DNA of 49,948 bases from Thermoleophilia bacterium UBA2241. Lineage in GTDB: Bacteria; Actinomycetota; Thermoleophilia; UBA2241. Position 1 is the stretch's first letter, and each line of letters begins with the position of its first letter. The notes under the pieces are model-generated. The model had not been told where the DNA came from. It made no database searches and saw only the letters and a program-made list of their open reading frames with translations. A program made the position numbers and the translations under genes. Below are positions 44,710-49,948 of the stretch, one piece after another. The DNA lies in contig DDYF01000003.1 of the NCBI GenBank assembly GCA_002347645.1, positions 853-50,800 on the forward strand. The letters run 5' to 3'.

Positions 44710-45588
44710 ATGCGCAGACGGAGAACCTACGCAGTCATCGCGATCATGATCCTGGTCATGTTCGCCCTGGCCTTGGGGCTGGCCGCGTGCGGCGAGGAAG
44801 AGGAAGCCGCCGAGGAGCCCGGCCTCACGGGGACCGCGGCCGAGCGTGCGGCCGAGATCCTCGGTCACGAGCCGACAGGCGTCGCCAAGACCATCATCGA
44901 CCGTGGCACCGTGATCGTCGCCAACGACGCCAACTACGCGCCGCAGAGCTCGGTCGACGAGGCCACCGGTGAGCTCGTTGGCTTCGACGTGGACGTCGCC
45001 CTGAAGATGGGTGAGATCCTCGGCCTCGAGGTCCAGTTCGAGAACCCGGCCTGGGAGACCATCCCCGCGGCGCTCAACCAGGGTCGGTACGACGTGTCCA
45101 TCGGCTCCATGACGATCACGCCCGAGCGCGACCAGACGGTGGACTTCACCCAGCCGTACTACTACACGTCCGGCCAGGTGTTCGTGAAGGAAGGCGGTCC
45201 GCAGATCGCCGGTGTGGACGACCTTGCCGGCAAGAAGGTCGGCGTCGGCGCTGCGACCACCTATTACGACTACCTGAAGGACAACTCCGACGCCCAGGTG
45301 AAGACGTACACCACCGACGCGGACACCTTCCCGGATCTTCGTAACGGCAACCTCGACTTCGTGATGACCGCCGGCCCCACGGGTCAGCAGGCCATTCTCC
45401 AGGGGCAGCCGTTCGAGTTCTCGGGCACGCCGCTCTACTACGAGGATCTCGCGTTCGCCGTGGCCGAGGGTGAGGCCGATTGGGTCGCCCTGCTCGACTT
45501 CGCCATCGCACAGATGCACGAAGACGGCTCGCTCACCGAGATGTCCAAGACGTGGTACAACGGCCTCGACCTGACGGTGAAGGAGTGA
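44710..45588 (+). CDS. ABC transporter substrate-binding lipoprotein (family 3)
   Basis: A 292-aa lipoprotein. The signal peptide ends in the lipobox LAAC (LALGLAACGEEEE), so it is tethered outside the membrane. The mature part has the family 3 (polar amino acid) fold: NYAPQSSVDEATGELVGFDVDVALKMG, ISIGSMTITPERDQTVDFTQPYYYTSGQ-like segments, and GKKVGVGAATTYYDYLKD. It captures an amino-acid-like ligand for the permease and ATPase downstream. Given the flanking MttB genes, a methylated amine or betaine is plausible (inference). ATG 44710 has AAAGGA upstream. Confidence 0.9.
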   Translation: MRRRRTYAVIAIMILVMFALALGLAACGEEEEAAEEPGLTGTAAERAAEILGHEPTGVAKTIIDRGTVIVANDANYAPQSSVDEATGELVGFDVDVALKMGEILGLEVQFENPAWETIPAALNQGRYDVSIGSMTITPERDQTVDFTQPYYYTSGQVFVKEGGPQIAGVDDLAGKKVGVGAATTYYDYLKDNSDAQVKTYTTDADTFPDLRNGNLDFVMTAGPTGQQAILQGQPFEFSGTPLYYEDLAFAVAEGEADWVALLDFAIAQMHEDGSLTEMSKTWYNGLDLTVKE

Positions 45589-45636
45589 GGGTCGCCGTGC
45601 CGGCGTGAGCCGACCCGAGCGTCGTAGTCGGCGGCA

Positions 45637-45663
45637 GCGGGGGGCTCGGCCTGAGCCCCCCGC
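45637..45663 (+). terminator. Attenuator hairpin between binding-protein and permease genes
   Basis: An 11-bp stem (GCGGGGGGCTC at 45637-45647, complement at 45653-45663) with loop GGCCT, 35 bases before the permease ATG. Hairpins here commonly let the binding protein be made in excess of the membrane parts. Confidence 0.55.
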
Positions 45664-45697
45664 CGCACGCCACACACAGAAGAAGGGGTCTTCGCCG

Positions 45698-46918
45698 ATG
45701 CACAGACGACGTTGGTACGCGCGCGCCGCCATCTTCGCGACGGTGCTCGCAGCGGTGGTGGCGGTGCTCGCGCCCGCGGCCTTGGCGGAAGCTGCCTCGC
45801 CGAGTCCCGCACCCGAAGAGGGGATCCCCGGGATCCCCGTCGTCACGGGTGTCATCCCCAACCCCGAGAGCGGGCTCGAGAACTGGACGGGCACGCTCGT
45901 CCAGGTGAACTACGAGCCGAACGGCGCCACCCTCGACTTCGGGCGCTGCCAGCTCTACATCGACGGCAAGGAGCAGACCCTCAGCGGCCCGCCCAAGCTG
46001 ATCCCCGCGGTCTCGCGCGCCACGTCGACCCTTCAGTTCGACTGGACGTCGCCGCGGTACGAAGGGGGCGAGTACGACTTCAAGACCGTCCTCGTCACGA
46101 CGGACGGCGAGACCGTGGAGTACGACTGGAGCTTCCGCAGCGAAGGCGAGGCGGGCGCCGGCCAGCTCATCAGCTTCGCCATCATGAAGAAGTGGTTCCG
46201 CTTCATCGCCGAGGGCGCCGTGAACACGGTCGCCCTGACCGTCGTCTCCATCGGCCTGGCGTGTGTCTTCGCGCTGTTCGGCGCCTTGGGACGCTTGTCG
46301 AAGACGATGACCTTCAGGCAGGCTTGGGAGCGATATCGCAGCTGGGGTTACATGTTCCGTATGGTGGTCGGGCGCATCCCGTACTGGATCGCGACGTTCT
46401 ACACCTCGCTCTTTCGCGGCACGCCGCTCCTGCTGCAGATCTACGTGATCTACTTCGCCACACCCGAGATCGTGAGGGCGCTCGGTCTCTCACAGTCTTA
46501 CAACCCGCCGCCGTTCTGGGCGGGCGTCGCCGCTCTGTCGCTCAACTACGGCGCGTACCTCACCGAGGTGTTTCGCGCCGGCATCCAGGCGGTGCCCAAG
46601 GGGCAGCGCGAGGCGGCGTGGGCGATCGGTCTGAGCGGCTGGCAGACGCAACGCCGCATCGTCCTGCCCCAGGCGTTCAAGATCGTCATCCCGGCCGTCG
46701 GCAACGATTTCATCGCCCTGATCAAGGACACCTCGCTGGTGTCGGTCATCACGGTCGAGGAGTTGCTGCGTCGCAGCCAGTTGGCCGGCGCCGCGAGCTT
46801 CAACTTCTTCTCGTGCCTGCTCGTCGCAGCCGCGTTCTACTGGGCTCTGACGATCTTCTTCAGCTACTGGCAGGCGAAACTCGAGCGTCGCATGGAACGC
46901 GACCGGGCAAGGGAGTAG
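45698..46918 (+). CDS. ABC amino-acid-type permease with an extra N-terminal extracytoplasmic domain
   Basis: A 406-aa protein, much longer than the ~220-aa HisM/GlnP permeases. Residues 1-31 are a cleavable-looking signal segment (AAIFATVLAAVVAVLAPAALA). Residues ~45-150 are a hydrophilic, beta-rich domain (VQVNYEPNGATLDFGRCQLY, FDWTSPRYEGGEYDF) likely outside the cell. From ~165 the permease follows (AEGAVNTVALTVVSI, FRGTPLLLQIYVIYF, GVAALSLNYGAYLTEVFRAG), with the EAA loop GQREAAWAIGLSG. ATG 45698 has AAGGGG upstream. Ends with TAG 2 bases before GGC-ATG of the ATPase. Confidence 0.87.
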   Translation: MHRRRWYARAAIFATVLAAVVAVLAPAALAEAASPSPAPEEGIPGIPVVTGVIPNPESGLENWTGTLVQVNYEPNGATLDFGRCQLYIDGKEQTLSGPPKLIPAVSRATSTLQFDWTSPRYEGGEYDFKTVLVTTDGETVEYDWSFRSEGEAGAGQLISFAIMKKWFRFIAEGAVNTVALTVVSIGLACVFALFGALGRLSKTMTFRQAWERYRSWGYMFRMVVGRIPYWIATFYTSLFRGTPLLLQIYVIYFATPEIVRALGLSQSYNPPPFWAGVAALSLNYGAYLTEVFRAGIQAVPKGQREAAWAIGLSGWQTQRRIVLPQAFKIVIPAVGNDFIALIKDTSLVSVITVEELLRRSQLAGAASFNFFSCLLVAAAFYWALTIFFSYWQAKLERRMERDRARE

Positions 46919-46922
46919 CGGC

Positions 46923-47870
46923 ATGGCGACACCAGCCCCGACCAGCGTCCCGGCCGACGACCGCGACGTGGTCGTCAAGGTCGAGGGGCTGCAGAAGTAC
47001 TTCGGCAAGCTGCACGTCCTGAAGGGCGTCGACCTCGAGGTCCGCAAGGGCGAGGTCATCGTGCTCATCGGGCCGTCGGGCTCGGGCAAGAGCACCTTTC
47101 TGCGCTGTCTCAACTTCCTCGAGGATCCGACCACGGGCGACATCACCATCGGCGGCGTGCACGTGATGTGCGGCGACCACGGCAAGGCGTTCAAGCAAGG
47201 CGTTCACGAGATCCGCATGAAGTGCGGGATGGTGTTCCAGGAGTTCAACCTCTTCCCGCACAAGGACGCCACGGAGAACGTGATCGAGGCCCCCATCCTG
47301 GTGAAGGGCGAGAAGAAGGACGAGGCCGTCAAGAAGGCCCACGAGCTGCTCACGAAGGTGGGCCTCGCGGACCGCGTCGACTACTTCCCGAGCCAGCTCT
47401 CCGGCGGGCAGAAACAGCGCGTGGCGATCGCCCGCGCGCTCGCGATGGACCCGCTGCTCATGCTGTTCGACGAGCCCACGAGCGCTCTCGATCCCGAGCT
47501 CATCGGCGAGGTGCTGAAGGTCATGAAGGAGCTCGCCGACGGCGGCATGACGATGATCGTCGTCAGTCACGAGATGGGGTTCGCCCGCGACGTCGCCTCG
47601 CGGGTGGTCTACATGGACGAAGGCTACTTCATCGAGCAGGGTCCGCCGGATGAGGTCTTCTTCAACCCGAAGGACTCCAGGACGCGCCAGTTCCTGCGCC
47701 ACATCCTGCCCGAGCAAGACCCGCGGCACGCGGCCGAACTCGGGATCACGGAAGCGGAAGGCGCGGCGCCCGCAGTCGCCCCCGACGTGCCGACCGCGGG
47801 CGGGGCGACCGGCGTGCAGCCTCTCAGCGGGCCGCCCGACGACCCGAACGACCTGGCTTCACGGCAGTAG
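46923..47870 (+). CDS. ABC transporter ATP-binding protein (amino-acid type)
   Basis: A 315-aa GlnQ/HisP-like ATPase energising the importer. Walker A GPSGSGKST, Q loop FQEFNLF, signature LSGGQKQR, Walker B LLMLFDEPTSALD and H loop VVSHEM are all intact. About 50 Ala/Pro-rich residues extend the C-terminus beyond the usual ~245-aa family length. ATG 46923 lies 4 bases after the permease stop. Ends with TAG and is followed by a strong terminator. Confidence 0.93.
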   Translation: MATPAPTSVPADDRDVVVKVEGLQKYFGKLHVLKGVDLEVRKGEVIVLIGPSGSGKSTFLRCLNFLEDPTTGDITIGGVHVMCGDHGKAFKQGVHEIRMKCGMVFQEFNLFPHKDATENVIEAPILVKGEKKDEAVKKAHELLTKVGLADRVDYFPSQLSGGQKQRVAIARALAMDPLLMLFDEPTSALDPELIGEVLKVMKELADGGMTMIVVSHEMGFARDVASRVVYMDEGYFIEQGPPDEVFFNPKDSRTRQFLRHILPEQDPRHAAELGITEAEGAAPAVAPDVPTAGGATGVQPLSGPPDDPNDLASRQ

Positions 47871-47889
47871 CCGGACGCGCGTCGCGGCG

Positions 47890-47929
47890 AAAGGGGCGGC
47901 GGGGCGCTCGTGCGCCCCGCCGCCCCTTT
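47890..47929. terminator. Terminator between ABC operon and amber-containing mttB
   Basis: An 18-bp perfect stem (AAAGGGGCGGCGGGGCGC at 47890-47907, complement at 47912-47929) with a TCGT loop. It has A/T triplets at both ends, so it can serve both convergent genes. Confidence 0.8.
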
Positions 47930-47969
47930 GCGTGCGGGCGTCCGTGTCGCGCCGCGGCGCGTGGCGCGC

Positions 47970-49439
47970 CTACGCCACGCCACGCTCACGGTCCGCTGCC
48001 TCGACGATGGCGCGGATCTGCTTCGCCGCGTCCGGGTCGATCGGCTCGGGCTTGTGGCTCTCGACGATCTCGAGAGCCGCCGCTCTCGCCCGCTCGTAAA
48101 GGTCCGACCCGCCGCGCTCCTTCCAGTCTTCGCGCACGCGGCGGTCGAGGTACCTCGGCTGACTCTGCTCGCGCATGTGGCGCATGGTCGCGTCCAGCGA
48201 GAGGAAGTCGCCGAACGGGCCGACCGCGGTGATGTCCTCCACCGCCAGCGCCTCGTCGTCCACGCGAAACCCGCCCACTACGTGCAGGATCATGGCCGCG
48301 ATCTCGTCGTCGATGACGAGTTGCGCGCAATCGAAGGTGACTCCCGACTCGATCATCCCCGCGCCGTAGATCTGGTTGGCCCCTGCCAACGCAGCCGTCA
48401 GGCCCGTGAGCGTCTTCTCGTGACCGGTCTGGGCGTCACCGAGCTTCGAATCTGCCTACAAGCCGGCCACGAAGGACGGGATGAGGTACCGGCGTGCCAT
48501 CTGGGCGGTCGCGGCGCTGAAGAGCGAGAGCTCGGGCGAGCCGACGGACGCGGCCGCCAGGCGCAGGTCCATGGCCGTGGTCGACGAGCCGTAGTCGATG
48601 GGCGCGCCGCACGTGGTGAGCTGCGAGAGGGTTATGCCGGCGAGCACCTCGGCGTTGTGCTGCACGAAGGTGCCGACCAGGGTCACGGGCGACGAGCCAC
48701 CGGACATGGCCATCGAGAGGCAACCGCAGGGCAGGCCGTGGCGGGCACACTCGACGATCACCTCGGTCGCGTCGCGCGGCAGCTTGAGCGGGCTGACCGG
48801 GCAGACGCCGAAGCCGACGATGGGGTTGTCGCGCAGGGCGTCCTCGTCACCCACGAGGCACGTGGCCATCTCGATGACCTTGCGCACCTCCCAGGCCGAG
48901 GTCGCCTCGGTGCCGACGACCTTCGTCGTGTTGTGCAGCGCCGCCTCGGTGCCGTGCAGCACGGCGGTCTCCTGCGGTCGGTCGGTGGGGCTCCCCGCCG
49001 GCTCGTACATGTCGATGTTGTCGAGCGCGTCGACCAGGCGCGCGATCTCGGCGACGTCCTGCAGCACCGGCTCGCGGTGCTCGCCGGTGCGCAGGTCGTT
49101 GACCATGATGCCTTCGTCGAAATTGCAGAACGACACGCGGCCGGGCTCCAGCACGATGCGCTTCTTCGGGTCGCGCGCTCCCCGCACCATCTTGGCCGGC
49201 GTCGAGCGGATGGCGTCCTCGACGACGCACGGCGGGATCCTGACCATGCGTGTCTCGCGGTCGACCCTGCACCCGCCGTCGCTGCAGATGTCGAGTGCCT
49301 CGTCGTCCTCGACCCAGACGCCGGTCCGTTCGAGGACTTCGAGCGTCGCGAGGTGGATGTCGTCCATCTCGGCCTCGGTGAAGACGCTGAGGCTCAGGCC
49401 GCCGCTGCGCGGGTTGCCGGCGTGGAGATTGCGCTTCAA
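47970..49439 (-). CDS. mttB: Trimethylamine methyltransferase MttB with in-frame amber codon (pyrrolysine)
   Basis: Read through one TAG, this gene encodes 489 residues, almost the length of methanogen MttB (about 495). Residues 1-327 end PSFVAGL; TAG is codon 328; the same frame then continues ADSKLGDAQTGHEKTLTGL, GANQIYGAGMIESG, to a TGA at 47970. In MttB the pyrrolysine lies at residue ~334, just before a D-(S/A)-K...DAQ-G-EK segment, so the match is positional as well as local. MttB moves a methyl group from trimethylamine to a corrinoid protein (MttC). The start is TTG 49439, with GGAGG 7 bases upstream. Corrinoid protein, RamA-like activator and pyl genes are not in the window. A nonsense mutation is the alternative. 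Confidence 0.88.
48456..48458 (-). other. In-frame UAG codon, candidate pyrrolysine site (residue 328)
   Basis: A single TAG on the minus strand joins two frames in exact register (69 bases from the TAG to the next possible TTG start, no other stop). The paralogue at 43095 has a serine codon at the aligned position. If decoded by tRNA-Pyl(CUA) this gives an active-site pyrrolysine; otherwise translation ends here and the product lacks its last third. Confidence 0.82.
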
Positions 49440-49746
49440 GGTCTCACCTCCGGGAGCGATACGGCGCGACACTACCCGCGCCGACGAGAAGAGTAAAGCA
49501 GGAACAGGCGGGGTGCCGGAGTCCGCTCGGTCATAGGGCACAGCCGGCACGGTCAGCTCCAAGTCGCCGGCGGGCGCGTGCGTCATCTTTCCGAAGTGGA
49601 AGGGCAGTCCTTGCCAGCAGCGCCCTCCGTGCGGAAATCTCGGCACGCGCCCCCGGCCTGTCGCCGGTCTCTTCCGGGTCCTGCGCGGTGTCGGGGCAGC
49701 GACGCCGACGGCGTACGTCTGATTCGATCGGGAGGGATACAACGCA
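49440..49746. other. Divergent intergenic region (mttB / solute-binding protein)
   Basis: This 307-base region carries the ribosome sites of both flanking genes. I could not find a paired -35/-10 element, riboswitch or hairpin that I would defend, and no coding frame has good codon bias and a start. Confidence 0.4.
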
Positions 49747-49948
49747 ATGGACACCCGTGCCGCCGCGAAGCTCGCGAGATGGCTCGCTCTTCCCATTCTG
49801 TTCGTCGCCATCGTGGCCTGCGTCCTAGTAACGAGCCTTTCGCAGGCCCGCGCCGAATCGTCCGCCCCGACGAGCGCCGGGGCCGCAGACGGACCTGTCG
49901 TGCTGCGCATCGGCTGGAACCAGATGGGGTTGTGTGCGTCAAGTTGTG
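49747..49948 (+). CDS. Secreted substrate-binding protein, 5' part (runs off the window)
   Basis: ATG 49747 has GGGAGGG about 11 bases upstream. The first 67 codons encode a signal peptide (LARWLALPILFVAIVACVLV) and a Ser/Ala-rich linker, then PVVLRIGWNQM, which resembles the first strand of mature extracellular solute-binding proteins (e.g. the peptide/nickel family 5). Too little is present to be sure of family. The last ~20 bases are less GC-rich than the rest. It diverges from mttB and may belong to a second importer of the same locus. Confidence 0.6.
   Translation, partial: MDTRAAAKLARWLALPILFVAIVACVLVTSLSQARAESSAPTSAGAADGPVVLRIGWNQMGLCASSC

Noticed and set aside
48456..49439. Calling the two mttB halves separate genes or a plain pseudogene
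   Set aside because: The halves are in the same frame with a single TAG exactly at the known pyrrolysine position, and no other damage is seen. Coincidence is unlikely, though not excluded.
47910..49496. Long open frame (528 codons) on the plus strand across the mttB region
   Set aside because: It is the antisense shadow of mttB. It has Arg/His/Asp-rich, low-hydrophobicity content and no ribosome site; GC-rich DNA keeps such frames open.

Overview
This window is GC-rich chromosomal DNA with strong third-position GC bias in its genes. It spans the chromosome replication origin of what looks like an Actinobacteria-type bacterium. Evidence for that placement is the order dnaA-dnaN-(S4)-recF-dciA-gyrB-gyrA, actinobacterial-style TTGTCCACA boxes between dnaA and dnaN, a class E-like sortase and a MerR/BldC-like helix-turn-helix. 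A hypA gene, two MttB-family methyltransferases and a GcvT-SHMT fusion suggest an anaerobic or facultative C1/methylated-amine metabolism. An flgM gene with a sigma-28-type promoter suggests motility. The exact lineage cannot be fixed from the sequence alone.

Layout. 1-1.4 kb: a parS-like site and mrp (Fe-S cluster carrier). 1.5-11.1 kb: two very large tandem paralogous c-di-GMP signalling proteins. The second is an 8-GAF, HD-GYP, GGDEF protein with an N-terminal MerR-type DNA-binding domain. The first is a degenerate relative that keeps the c-di-GMP I-site. 11.1-19.0 kb: tRNA-Ala, a methyltransferase, hypA, a saccharopine-dehydrogenase-like oxidoreductase, a GNAT protein, a truncated M20 peptidase, an acetamidase/formamidase, trpS and hypotheticals. 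19.1-23.3 kb: a glycine riboswitch operon (aminotransferase plus GcvT::GlyA fusion). 23.3-26.9 kb: an N-acyl-D-amino-acid deacylase and a tandem pair of EamA/DMT exporters.

27.0-38.3 kb is the replication cluster. Genes run leftwards from two DnaA-box clusters, one between dnaA and dnaN and one upstream of a GHKL-ATPase/winged-helix gene next to dnaA. Genes to the right run rightwards, starting with a TPP-riboswitch thiamine operon (thiT, thiamine pyrophosphokinase, VanZ-like). These are followed by flgM, moeA, a sortase and a YbaK-like deacylase.

43.1-49.9 kb is a methylated-amine locus: a non-pyrrolysine MttB homologue, a polar-amino-acid-type ABC importer (binding protein, permease, ATPase) and a second MttB on the opposite strand. 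The second MttB is interrupted by one in-frame TAG at codon 328 of 489, exactly where trimethylamine methyltransferases carry pyrrolysine. This amber-containing mttB is the most striking observation in the window: it implies that the organism decodes UAG as pyrrolysine, although TAG is also used as an ordinary stop by several genes here. A solute-binding protein gene runs off the right end.

A secondary theme is start-codon ambiguity. Several genes (a DMT transporter, moeA, dciA, dnaA) lack a well-placed ATG/GTG/TTG, and in some of them a CTG or ATC sits at ideal Shine-Dalgarno spacing.
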